NCBI GenBank assembly: GCA_006384855.1
Contig: VCJN01002617.1
Coordinates: forward strand, 34,063 to 98,062
Source of the DNA: Tetraselmis striata
Lineage: Eukaryota; Chlorophyta; Chlorodendrophyceae; Chlorodendrales; Chlorodendraceae
Length of the DNA: 64,000 bases
Direction: 5' to 3'
The notes beneath the pieces are model-generated. The model did no database searches. It was not told where the DNA came from and saw only the letters and a program-made list of their open reading frames with translations. Shown here piece after piece: positions 38,347 through 49,432 of the stretch. The translations under genes and the position numbers were made by a program. Position 1 is the first letter of the stretch. The number at the start of each line of letters is the position of its first letter.

Positions 38347-41300
38347 CTGCAGGAGCGGCACATGGGTGGGAGGAGGGTTGTGTGTGTGTTGGGGGGGGGG
38401 GTCATGTGTCAGCCTGCGCGCCATTGGGAAGGGGGGGGGGGGGGGGGGGGAGGGAGGGAGGCACAAGATGGTAAAGTGCGGGGCGCACTCTATGTCCGCG
38501 GCCGAAGTTTCCTCCACGACGCCATCATCATCCTGCAGCTCCGGGTCCAGCAGCAGCCGCAGAAACTTGACAATGGCCTGCCACGTGATCTGCCCCTCCG
38601 CGGAGGTGCCCGACGCCGCGCTGACGAGGTCCACAAACATGGCCACGTGCGCGTCTGTGATGCCGTAGTTGGGGAACACCTCCCGCAGGAAGCCCCGGAC
38701 GTTTTGCCGGCGGAGGGGGCGCTGCAGCGAGCCTGCCCAGGCCGTGAAGGCGGCCTCGTATCGCGGCACCACGTCGGGGTCCGTCAGCTTGGCCTGCAGC
38801 TTGGCCTTGCGGATGGGCAGCCTGATACCCAAGGCGCTGTTCAGCCGCGCCGCGACTCTCGTCTCGCTCTTGCTCTTCTTCCTCTCCTCTGCCACACCCA
38901 GCAGCATCTCCTCCTCCTCCGCGCCATCGTCCTCTCGAACCTCAGGCGTGGCGTCCGTCGCCGGCGGGTCAAGGTACTTCACAAAACAGTCGAGAAACTC
39001 CTCCTTGCTGTGAGACCACAGCAGCCGAGCACCGCCGGCGGGCATGTCAGCGCAGTAGACGGGACGCAGAGGGCGCTTGCATGCGACAGCAAGCGGCTTG
39101 TGGGAAGCCGGGGGGGGGGGGGGGGGGGGGGCACTTCATGAGCGGCTCCTGCATCTTGTCCGCGGCAAATATGGCCGTGAACAGCGGCTTAAACTCCCCG
39201 AGGCGCTTGCCAACGTCCACCATGCACTTTGTGATGGCGAAGTCGTCCTCGTTTCTGAAGAGCTCAAACACATCGGAGATGATGTCCATGGCCAGCAGCA
39301 CCTCCTGCACTCAGCAGCAGAGCGGGGCGCATTGAGGACGGCAGCCAGGCGCCAGGCGGCTGCGGGCGGCACCGTCAATCGGCATGGGCGGAAGCGAGAT
39401 GCGCGAGCTCACCTGGCGAATGATCTCCGCCTTCTTGTGCGCACCCTGCGCCTCGGCGAGCTTTACCTACAATCCAAGGGGGGGGGGAGTATGTGAGAAC
39501 TCAGCTGCGCCTGTCAGTTAGCGGATGACATGACTACTGCGAACCAGGCTGAGCACCACCCGGGTACGTCCACCTGGTCGACCCACAGCGCCCCCACCAG
39601 CAAAGCCCCCACACACACCTTGCGAATGGAGCTGAGGCGCAGTGGGCCGGTGGGGAGGACGTTGCTCTGGCGCCGGGCCGCAAGCTTCTTGTCTGGGACG
39701 TTGGCGGTGATGCCGTGTCGCACAACGTTCCAAAAGTAGGCAGAGCGCACCCACAGGCCGTGCACCGTCACCGTCTGCTCGACCGTCCGCTTGCCTGACC
39801 CCTGAGCACGGTTGGCAGCAAGTGGGCAACAAGCCCACGGGCAAGCCCGCACCTTTCCACCCGGAATGCAGCACTAGCAGACATGGATGTACAGTGCGGT
39901 GGTGGACTGTGCGCAGTGGCACGTGGCGCACAGTGGAGTAGCGCAACACCACCCATGGTGCGGGTGGTACGTCAGGTCTCACCTGCGACTGCTCTACCTC
40001 TGCGAGCACCCTCTCGACGGAGTCTCTGTCCACGCCATTTGGTGACAGGCTTGCCATGAAACTGGCCAGCTCATCCTTGGTCATTTCGTCCGTGTTGCGC
40101 GTGTGCGTGTAGAAATGGTCGATGAAGGTGTCGAAGCCGATCTGCGGGGCAGGCGGGTGCGGCGGGTGGGGGGGTGAAGCGCCGTGAGGAAGCTGCCGTG
40201 GGGAAGCTGGAGCATCGGACCAGAGGGACAAGCGCGCACGGGCAAGAAATCCGTACCTGCAACAGCTCCAGTTGCGTGATCACCAGGCTCTTGAAGCTGT
40301 TGGCCACCGCCTTGGGCGGGAGGCCGCTGGCCACTTCGGTGGGTCGATGGCCTGCAACACCCGCTCACCGTCAGCAGAGCGGGACAGCAAAGGGCCAGGC
40401 CACTGCAGGTGTTACATAAGCATATGTGGGGGCGGGGGGGGGGGGGGGGGGGGGGGCGGAGGCAGCAGCCAAACCGTCGCTGATGTCGGCATCATCGTCC
40501 TCGTCCGACACGTTTTCGCGGGCCTCGTCAAGGTCGTTGTAGAGGCTCAGTCTCGACTGCGAGACCCCGTGCACCTCAAGCGCGCTCCCCCTAGCCACCT
40601 TCGACACCGCCACCGACTCAACTCGGCGGTAAAACGTCAGCCACTCGTGAGTAGCGCCCGAAACACCGTCGAAATCCTGCAGGGCGATGCGCGTTGCATG
40701 CGGTGCGTGAGTTGTGCGGAGGACACTCGTAGCGGGGCGGGACTAGGGGCGGGGAAGGGAGTGCAGGGGCGATGCTTTGTACCCAGCTGGTAATCAAGGT
40801 TCCGCCGCCGAAAAGGGGACCGGGCAAGAGGGGGGCGGGGACAAGCATGCGCACCTGTGGCGTGAGGCGCTTGTACAGCACGTCCTGCGCCAGCTGCTGG
40901 ATGGCCTCCCACAGCGCGGCAGTAGCTTCCATCATGCTTTCCGACAGAGTGATGTAGCTCTCAAGGATGGAGGCAACCGCAGGCCCGATGCTGACAAGTT
41001 GCTGCATTGCCTGGAGGTTGGAGAGGCTGACAACGGCCACCTCCTGCTCCGTGGTCTCGTGCATCTCTTTTCTGTGCAGGCCCTGTTGGCCAGAGCACGA
41101 CCGGGGCGCAGGTGAGAGAGGCGCCCTCCCCCCCTCCCCCGAACAAGCAAGAGTGCCTGCAACGGGACGAAAGCATTGACATGCCGCACATGGTGCCCAA
41201 GCAGCGGAGGGTGGGTGGAGGCTCACCATCTTGTGCATTGCCTTGACCGCGTCGCGGGCTTCTTGCGTGGCGTCCTCCATTTTCTTGGCCAGATCGGCAG

Positions 41301-44300
41301 CCGCCTTGGTGACCTCCGCCGAGGGGCTGGGACCGACCTTGCCCCCGTAAGCCTTGAGCAGGACGGCGCAGTGGTGATTGCCGTTGCACAGCGCGTCCTC
41401 CAGTGGCGCGCAGGACCAGCGGTCAAGCACGTTTGGATTGGCGCCAGTGGAGAGCAAGTACGACACCGCCAGCAGCTTGCCCTTGGCGGCGGCCACGTGC
41501 AGCGGGTAGCGCCTGTCGTAGTCGCCCTGATCCGGCTCCACACCCGCCTCCACCAGCATTGTCATCATGCGCACGTCGCCCACGGCCGCCGCGTCGCATA
41601 GCTTGCCAGCACCGGTTTTGGTCATGTTCTGTTGGAGCCGCCCGCCCGCCCTGCCGATGATGGCGGCCACCAGCGCGTGTCCGCTCTTTACAGCGTCCAT
41701 CAGCGGCAGCCCGCCCCAGCGGTCCGTCCGGTTGACGTCCGCCCCGTGAGACAGCAGATACTCCACAGACTTCTGTGCGCCGGCCGCTGCCGCAAGGTGC
41801 AGCGCCGTGCGGCCATCATAGTCGCCCAGGTTGGGGTCAATGCGGTTGGCCACCAGGCGCTCCAGCTGCGGGCGGCGCACACACAGATCAGAGGCGATGA
41901 GCGAGCACAGTGCTGGCGTCTCGTGTCCTCTCAACCTTCCATGCTCCTAGCGCCTAGGTGCCACTTGTTTTTCAACGGCGGTGCGTGGCTGTGCTTTGCC
42001 ACCCTTCCAGCGTTTTCCTATTACATTCTGCTAGTACCTGTAGCCTCTCTTCTCGTGTTGTTATTATTGACGAAGTTCCATCGCACCAGTTTGTTTAGAC
42101 CTACAGAGTTCCAGGTACGAAGGATTATGTCGAGATCATTCAGCATGTCTACCTACACCGCCGCTGACTGACGATTACTGTCTACACGGTTACATAATGC
42201 AGTTTCCAGTACTCGAGTTCGGGTACTGATACTACCAGGACGACAAAACATTCGCGCGCTGTACTACTATTGTCTAGTGTAGTAAACGTAATCTCACCGT
42301 CGCGCATCGGCCCGCATTCCTGTGCTCCTTTCTGTTCTCAAACAATGCACTAACCGTGCCCTGAATAGATGGGCAATACACAACCAAACGATGTACTTAA
42401 TGCTTCACGAGATCAATTCACAATACGGCCAAGATGTATCTGTCGGAATTCTTTCAAAAAAGCCAAATCAACAACTCATATGTTGTTCTATTCTGATCTA
42501 ATTGCCTAACTTCCATCCTAGTATACTGCAAGTTTGGCAGTGCAATTGCCCCATGTTCCTCGCCCGTGCAGCAGCATCCCTGTTGGCAGTTCTTCTCACC
42601 CCTTGTTGGCTCGCATGGCATGCAGCTAGTCGGCTGGTCGATGCTCCTAGCTCTCGATAGTAGGCGGACATCAGCACGTGGAATAAACGTTAGAAATGTT
42701 AATTACCTATATATGGTGCGGAGTTGAGTTAACACTCTAATTATTAAGATTATTGATATTATTGTTATTATTGTTATTAAGATTATTGATTAATTATTAA
42801 GATGATACTATTAGAAGATTATTGAAAAGAGTATGAAGTTCACATTATTAGGAGATAATGATGAGATATATAATAAGAATAATCATTGAGTTAACGCTCT
42901 AATAAATATTATACATGTACAGATCAGAGCGCAATAGTGCGGAGTTAGGGTGGGCGCAGGGAGCACCTGCGCCACGTCCTCCTCCGAGGCGGCGACGCAC
43001 AAAGCAGCTGCAGGGTCCAGCACTGTTAGCACCGCGCCGGCCTTGGAGAGCAGCTCCACCGCCATGCTGTTGTTGGACATGAGGGCCACGTGCAGCGGGG
43101 ACTGCCCCCAGCGGTCTGGGATGTTCTTATCCGCGCCCTCCTCTAACAGCACTTGAAGCACCTTTACGTTGCCGCTGGAGGCTGCCAGGTGGGTCACTCT
43201 ACGGTAGGTGGGGCACACCGTGAGGGCACACCGTGAGGTATGTAAGATGTGACAATGGCTGCATCAAACACGGGGGACTCTGCAAACTCCGCCAGATGGA
43301 TTGCCGCTGTAGCCGGCCAGGAGGGGCACTCACCCACAAAGGTCATAGTTAGTGGTGTTGACGTCCACACCCTTGCGGATGACGTTCCGGACAAGGTCCA
43401 CCTCGCCCATGTCCACCGCGTATATGAGCTGGTTGAGCAGGCCATCACGCGAGCGCACGACGGCCTCATGTACAGTCTGCCGCAAGAGCGCAAAGTCCTC
43501 ATCATCGGTGTCCCCCGACCAGCCCGGCAAGTCCTCGCCCTGGGCGTCCAGCCCAAAGGTGGCCAGCACGTTGCTGACAATGACGTCGTTCTGCTCCGGG
43601 AAGTTGTGCAGCAGCTCGTTGTAGGCCCCGCGAGAGAGCACCAGCACCTTGGCATCCGCAGTGGAGCGGCACACCACCTAGCGCAGCGACGTTTGCAGCA
43701 TCAATGCTGCGCATGGCTTCCCGTGCCCCAGGTAAGCTATGCAGCGGCGTCTTTGCAGTGGCGCAAGCAGCAGCACCGCAGAAGGGGGGGCAGGGCCCGC
43801 ACCTTGAAGGGCTGTGCACTGCTGAGAAAGAACGCAATCTCTCCCACCACAGACGGAATGTCCAGATTGTCGCCATACACTGAGCGAACCACCGCCCCGG
43901 TGTCTCCCTGGATGATGTCCAGCACGCCGCCAGCAACAAAGCCGAGCTCACGCCCGATGTCACCCTGCCGGATGAACTCCTCTCCGGGCATGAGGTACGT
44001 CTGCCAAATGTAATATCTGTCAGGAACCTCCCGGGAGAGCTCAATCTTGAACACGTAGCAGAAAAGAGAGCGGAATCAATGGACACACGTACCACTTGCA
44101 GGTTGAAGGTGAGGGTGGAGATGAACATGTCACTGCAGCCACGAAGCGGCGCTCCTTGTGCCATGCTGCTCTCCACCACGTGGGAGAACTGGGCAGACGC
44201 CACTTTCAGCGCCAGCGCGCGCGGAATGTCGATCGCGCCGGCGTAATTCTCCTTCAGCTTGCGGTAGCTAAACTCCAAGTAGTGCTCCAACCTGTGCCGC

Positions 44301-46956
44301 AAGTGCGCTGGCAGATCCCGGTCGGCCACAAAGTGCTGCATCATGGACATCTTGCGGCGGAAGTCCTCCAGCGAGGCGTCCTTGGAGATGAGATGATGGA
44401 AGAGGGTACCTGTCAGCAGTCAAAATGCCATGTTGGTCGCATGTGTGTTGTTCCTATGAACAGCCAGACTTTCGGCATGTTGGAGAGCGGGGCGAGGAGG
44501 GGCGAAGTGGGGGGGGGGGGGGGGGGTCCGTATCGGATGCGTGCTTGCGGCAGGATGTCGAGCTCACCTAGAATGAACGCCTCCAATATAGTCTGCAGCC
44601 CAATGACAACCACGGCAAACAACATCTCCGACCAGTTGTCAGGCCGGAGGGAGTCATAGCCAACGTTGCTGAGGGCAGACATGCCCTTGAAGAACAGCAT
44701 GGTGTAGTTCTCCCACAGCATTCCACCGCCCGGCTCGTACGGTGAGAGAAATATGCGCTCATTGAAGCGATACAGCTGGAATTCACAGGACGGGCAGCAA
44801 ATCAGCGCGGCAATGAGGGCAGGTGAGGACAGAAAGGGGGGGGGGGGGGGGGGGGGGGGGGCACGCAGTTCCTCGCGGGCTCACCCATGTGTGTGGACCG
44901 AAGTCGCGCATCATGTCCAGAAAGTAGAAGATGCAGCCAGTCCAGTGAATGGAGAAGTACAGAATGAGCAGCAGCTTCAATACCTGTGCGCAGGCAGCGG
45001 TCGAGGCGATGCGCAATGCATTTCAGCCGAGGAGAAGTGACAACCGAACACGAAGGAATACGCGCGGGATGTGTCTTTTGCGGAGAGCGGGCAGAACCAG
45101 GCGTGGGGGGGAGGGGGGGCTCAGCTTCTGTCCTCACAGCACTCACCTCCAGCGCCCGTGCGTTCACTTCTGGCTTCATTGTCATTCGGCTGAAGTACTG
45201 CGTGAGGAGGTACAGCCGAGGAAGGCGCAGCAGGCTTGCAACCCACCAGACCTAGGGTTTCCCGAGGCCGAACTGCATGTCAGTGCAGCCCAACTTTTGC
45301 CCTTATAAAAGGTCAGGGCTGCTTGCTCAACACGTTCCCAGCACCCCCGTGTATCCACAGAGTCAGTGACGTGTATAGCAGCGCACCCAGATCGGGACGT
45401 TCAGCAAACTGTATATGTACAGCAGCGAGCAGGGCAGGATGTAGATTGGCAGGGTGTTGAGAATGAAGTGCTGCAGAATAGAGTCCTTGGTTTTGTCCAG
45501 CGTCCCGTCTTTCTTCTCCAGTGGAGTCCACAGTCGGCTCAGCATAACGATGAGAAACCAGCCATCAAAGACGGTGTCCAGCAGGAGCTGCGGTCCCCAA
45601 CCTGCAGGTGCATCAGGGTATCAATGGGAGTGCCATTGGGACCTGTCTCATGCTGGTGCCTTGGCAGGGCGATGCCTCCATCCCCACAAACTTCTGTGCG
45701 CCTCAAGGAGTTCTCTCTCAGATATGCCAAAGGGTCTATACACCGCCCCACATGATCTAACAGCAATGCTGGCCACGCGTCAATGCCATGCAAAGGCAAC
45801 GCGCATTGGCATCCAGCAACACACTTTACCGCCACATCGAAACACTGTGAAGCTAATGCGGGTGAATGCGCTGTCTGTGATTGCGCCGTAGACGCTAGAT
45901 GTAGTTCTACTGTGTGCTCATGGGTACTGTAGGCACTGTAAAGCATGTAGCCCCCCTCCCCTTTAAGACAACACAGCGAATGCCTGCTGGACTGCACAGA
46001 GGGATCTCACCTGGTGTAGCAAGAACGATGCGGAAGCACATAGCCCAGGACTCGTACACCAGGGGGGGTACCATGGCATGCTGCCAGTAGATGTAGGTCT
46101 TAGAGCCTTGCACTATCATTGGAAGCGCTACCCCTAGCCACTTGATGGTGTCTCGCTGCGGTCTTGCTCGTGCCCCTCCTTCAAACTGAACAAGCCGCCT
46201 TTTGATCTGCATGTGGCGCACGACCACACATGAATGCGAAGATACAGTGCAGCCTGTGAATGCTAGAAATCGCTCTTGCAAAGACGGGATGGACTTACAT
46301 GGGTTTCGGGGCGCGCAGTCAGCCCTGTGAAATCCGTCGGCTCGCGTAAGATGCCGTTCTTCCTCCGTTTTTTGCCACCTGGTGTTCAGTGCTGGACGAG
46401 TCATGCATGTGCGCACTGCTGGCAAAATCGCTCGCTGTCACACCAGGATCAGAGGAATCAATCGGGGGTCCACAGCAGAAGCGCGTGCGTTAAGGGGCAT
46501 ACCTTTGGCCCGGCTCTTGCTGATCGACAGAGATGACAACATTCTGGTCATCTTCTTTAGATGCGGTTCTGGGCCGGCTGCTGTTTCACCGGGGCTTCCA
46601 GTTGATGTGCTACCACTGCCAGGTTTCAGCCCCAGGAATGCTGGCCGGACAACCGCCGGCTGTGTGTCAATGTCCACACTCTTGCATGGAGACTTGGAAT
46701 GCCCTTTGTTGTTGTTTCCCAGATAAGGCATCGCGCTGATATGCTGCGGCTGGGTGCGACTCCCTGAGGAACCGTCGGACCCGCTTGCACCGCTGCTACT
46801 GCCGCCCACATCATGGGCGGAGTGATCCTGAGCCATGCCGAGCGGCACCACCTTGGCGTATGCCTGTCCCGCCTTCCACTGCCATTGCATCTCTGAAGAA
46901 TGCACAGAGTCTGCGTCTGTTTGTGGTGCTGCTGCCGGAGCAAACGGCTCCTGCAT
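31757..46956 (-). CDS. Giant tandem CNBD-ankyrin channel protein (two six-TM modules)
   Basis: Twenty-nine exons were placed from 46956 (ATG of MQEPFAPAAAPQ) down to a TAG at 31757. The listed boundaries join in phase with no internal stop, for 7686 nt or about 2561 residues. Order: Ser/Gly-rich N-terminus; S1-S6 module 1; cyclic-nucleotide-binding fold; ankyrin repeats; helical tail; a ~430-residue linker; S1-S6 module 2; second CNBD fold; ankyrin repeats; helical tail. Each half resembles the plant AKT/algal CNBD-ankyrin channels, normally about 800-1100 residues. Plasma-membrane cation transport is the expected role, but both selectivity filters are non-canonical. Alternative: two adjacent genes. 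The exon beginning with ATG at 41064 follows a weak acceptor, and the 162-bp gap before it is open in frame, so a boundary near there cannot be excluded without transcripts. Confidence 0.75.
37623..37658 (+). repeat. Degenerate telomere-like TTTAGGG array
   Basis: Five or so imperfect units (AGGGTTT, ATGGGTTT, GGGGTTT, AGGGCTTAAGGG) lie inside a channel-gene intron. The unit matches the plant/green-algal telomere repeat. Too short and diverged to be a working telomere. Confidence 0.55.
38489..42966 (-). other. Ankyrin block, coiled tail and inter-module linker of the channel protein
   Basis: After a 1.1-kb AT-rich intron (41866-42966), exon 12 (41227-41865) gives further ankyrin repeats (YDGRTALHLAAAAG, RRYPLHVAAAKGK). 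Exons 13-20 follow: 40855-41064, 40475-40676, 40257-40351, 39983-40141, 39619-39801, 39413-39466, 39135-39304 and 38489-39007. The linker has an acidic run (SDEDDDADISDG), an EF-hand-like helix-loop (THTRNTDEMTKDELASFMAS) lacking a full set of Ca2+ ligands, and a Lys/Glu-rich segment (EEEEMLLGVAEERKKSKSE). No known domain was recognised in the rest. The phase of each junction is compatible with the next, including into the S1 exon of module 2. Confidence 0.65.
41866..42966. other. Long AT-rich intron of the channel gene
   Basis: It separates ankyrin exons 11 and 12, whose sequences join smoothly (EEDVAQ then LERLVANRIDPNLG). At 1.1 kb it is among the longest introns of this gene. The segment 42.7-42.9 kb is made of ATTATT/GATTATT-type low-complexity sequence unlike the GC-rich exons. 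No ORF or mobile-element signature was recognised. Confidence 0.7.
42967..46378 (-). other. Channel module 1: S1-S6, CNBD and first ankyrin repeats
   Basis: Exons 2-11: 46299-46378, 46011-46206, 45387-45601, 45147-45251, 44885-44983, 44568-44775, 44093-44409, 43803-44045, 43334-43677 and 42967-43198. Transmembrane segments include WFLIVMLSRLW, IYILPCSLLYIYSLL, a weakly charged S4 (LLRLPRLYLLTQYFSRM), S5 (LLLILYFSIHWTGCIFYFL) and S6 (FAVVVIGLQTILEAFILG). The pore helix and filter read MSALSNVGYDSLRPDNW where plant K+ channels have TTVGYGDLHP. The CNBD has PGEEFIRQGDIGRELGFVAGG and GEIAFFLSSAQPFKVRA, like the non-ligand-binding plant Shaker type. Ankyrin repeats follow (THLAASSGNVKVLQVLLEEG). 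The intron between 44093 and 44045 would be only 47 nt. Confidence 0.8.
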
Positions 46957-47509
46957 GCTCGAGCCACACAAACGGGGAATGCGGCACCGTGAGTGCGATC
47001 GCAGTCAGACAGGATGCCCCCGGTTCGATATGACTCCCCCAGTGGCCGCCCATGATTTTGAGCGTTTAAGCCATTATGACTACCTGACTACCTAACTATC
47101 ATTGATCTAACCCATGATTCTGTGCTAACCCTTGCGCACACAGATGTATAACTGCTGAGATCGACCGGCCGCATTGCCTGTCGTTTTCCCCTGGTGCTGT
47201 GACACATATTCTCACCTGTACCAACTGAGTCACGGGAGCCTCCAAAGTGCAGGAAGTAGGCACGCAGCTTGCACGTGAGCGTTGCCACTGCGGCTCGCTT
47301 GCCAGGTATCCATCGCCTCAAACATCGTCTTCAACTACGGATATAGCACGAAATTGTGTTTACCTACTGACTACCTGAACCAACTGGCCCATGCGGGCAG
47401 TGCTGCAATGTTCTGGCACGGGAGAGCCACAATGGACATGCGTGCGTGTGGTGCATACGAAAGTGCGATGTTAACCCCCCCCCCCCCCCCTTCCAAGGGG
47501 CGCACTCGC

Positions 47510-47553
<44 letters not shown>

Positions 47554-49055
47554 ATGTTAGCCGTACTCAATGACACCGAGTGGTAAAATGGTTGCTGACG
47601 AACTCGCCCCTCTGACAAGCAAGCCTGGGTAGTTTCTGGGTTGCTGTATAAAAGTCACAAACCAAGAATATTCGCGAGTATATATTCCTGTGCACGTCAT
47701 CTGAGAAAGATACCGGGTCATACTACAGGTGCATAGGTGCATATCCCGACCGGGCTTCGTGTGAGCATCGAGGGCGGGCGCGAGGCATGGGGGGGACTGC
47801 AGCTTGTCTTGGGGTCGGCCTTGAGGGGGGGCGTATATACCCGGTATATATACCTGTATACTCGAGCCGAGGAAAATACCCGATGCCGGTATAAAAATAA
47901 GCATGCCGCAATCCAGGGCACTGGTATGTGGCCAGCAACGTAGGTACGATTTCGGCTCTACCCCGCGTACAGACCAGCAAACCCCTTCCGCGAGGTCGGC
48001 TGCGAGAGTAAGTGGCGTCGTTGGGCCGGCGCGCCGCCCACGGTTGGAATTGAACGCATATAGATACACAATTACCAGCTCCCTATCAGTGACACCAGCC
48101 TAGTAGCACAGCGAAACGGGTGGGGATTTGAGTGCGATGAGTGCCGTACCAGAGTCGAGAAGCTGATGCCCGGCTCCGCCTCGCCTCTGGGCACGAGCTC
48201 TTCACGAGGCGTGCCCCAAACAACTCCCACTCCTGGCGATGGGTGGTTTGCGTATTCTCCTACCGTGTCATCTCCCGGCGGTGGGAGGACCGGCAGTACG
48301 GGAACCCTCCGCGGCGGCATCGTCCCACCGCCGAACAGCCTCGGGGTGCAGTAACGGTAGTGCCGACAGAGATCCCTAACACCTGGGGACGGCACCACGG
48401 AGGCCGAGGGTTCGACGGCTCGGCGTTTCAACCCACTTGACTAACCATGGACAGCCATTCCGGAAACGCGGACTGCCTTGTTCCTGGAAGTTGCTTTCTG
48501 AAGCGAACAAACGACAATGTGGGCACTCTGCTTGTGAATGGGCTCCGAGTATTCACATGTACACGCGGATAAAGCAACGCCGCCTACAATATTACATCAC
48601 GATGGGCGCGGGGTGCGCACCTGTACTCGTACCCTTAGCAGTCAGGTCGAAATGGTACACTCGGTTCTTCTGCAGTGGTTTTCTGCCGCTGTCCACGGCA
48701 GTATGGGTGGGCTTATGGCTGATGGGATCCAGTCTTCCTTGGCCTCCATATTTGCTCCGGAGGGGGCCGTCTCCTGGCTGGACGAGTGCGGCTGATAGGT
48801 TTTTCTTTTGATAGTCATCTCTCTTTCTGCTGGTTGTTGGAATTGTCACAACCCTATGTCACTACTAATATTTTACATATGAGAATTCGTTCGGACCGCC
48901 CGTCCTATAGGTCGAATTTGTGGTTGAAGTAGGTTGAATTTGTGGTTGGAAGTACCCTGTAGGTCGAATTTGTCCGTGTGTGTGTGTGTGTGTGTGCGCG
49001 CGCGCGCGCTCGAGCGCGCGTGGAAATATTCGCGCAGTGGTGTCTGTCTTTATAT
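46957..49055. other. Intergenic region between the channel gene and the DIRS-like element
   Basis: No gene recognised. It should carry the channel promoter just above 46957. Poly-C runs at 47477-47490 and 47512-47539, the latter with a (CA)n tail, are simple repeats. Frames at 48.4-48.8 kb resemble no family. A (GT)n(GC)n run at 48974-49010 precedes the element. Confidence 0.45.
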
Positions 49056-49082
49056 ATTTCAAAGTTGAGTCTGGTTTTGCCA
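49056..49082 (-). repeat. Split repeat B2
   Basis: 27 bp beginning ATTTCAAAGTTGAGTCTGG on the plus strand, identical to 49353-49379. Confidence 0.85.
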
Positions 49083-49166
49083 AAAAGGTCGCGTTACACG
49101 GTCAAGAGCCGAAATTGGCAGGAAGGTTTAGCGAAAAGCGTGGAGGGAAAACGGAGTCAAGGGGGG

Positions 49167-49353
49167 CGCTGCGTGGAACGCAGCGAAAACTGGAAGATGG
49201 CAGGCTCAGCTGTTCTGGCTGCTTTTATGTCTACTCGTGCTGCACCCAACAAGGGCGCAACAACAGTTACTAGTTCCCGTACCACTGCGCAGCACTTGTA
49301 GCTGAAAAAGCGGTTAGGTCAAGGATGGAAACCCCATAAACTAGTTTAGATCA
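49167..49353 (-). repeat. Split repeat A2
   Basis: 187 bp beginning CGCTGCGTGGAACGCAGCG and ending CTAGTTTAGATCA on the plus strand. It matches 52088-52275 apart from one extra T there. Confidence 0.9.
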
Positions 49354-49379
49354 TTTCAAAGTTGAGTCTGGTTTTGCCA
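49353..49379 (-). repeat. Split repeat B1
   Basis: Directly abuts A2, sharing one base, and matches 49056-49082. It lies just after the recombinase gene in element orientation. Confidence 0.85.
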
Positions 49380-49432
49380 GTCTTGAGCGAACGCAGAGAG
49401 CGGTGGATTGACGGAGAAGGGGTAGCGCCAAG

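Noticed and set aside
38101-39141. Plus-strand open frames opposite the channel linker
   Set aside because: Mirror images of the in-phase minus-strand exons 20-21. No family resemblance on the plus strand.
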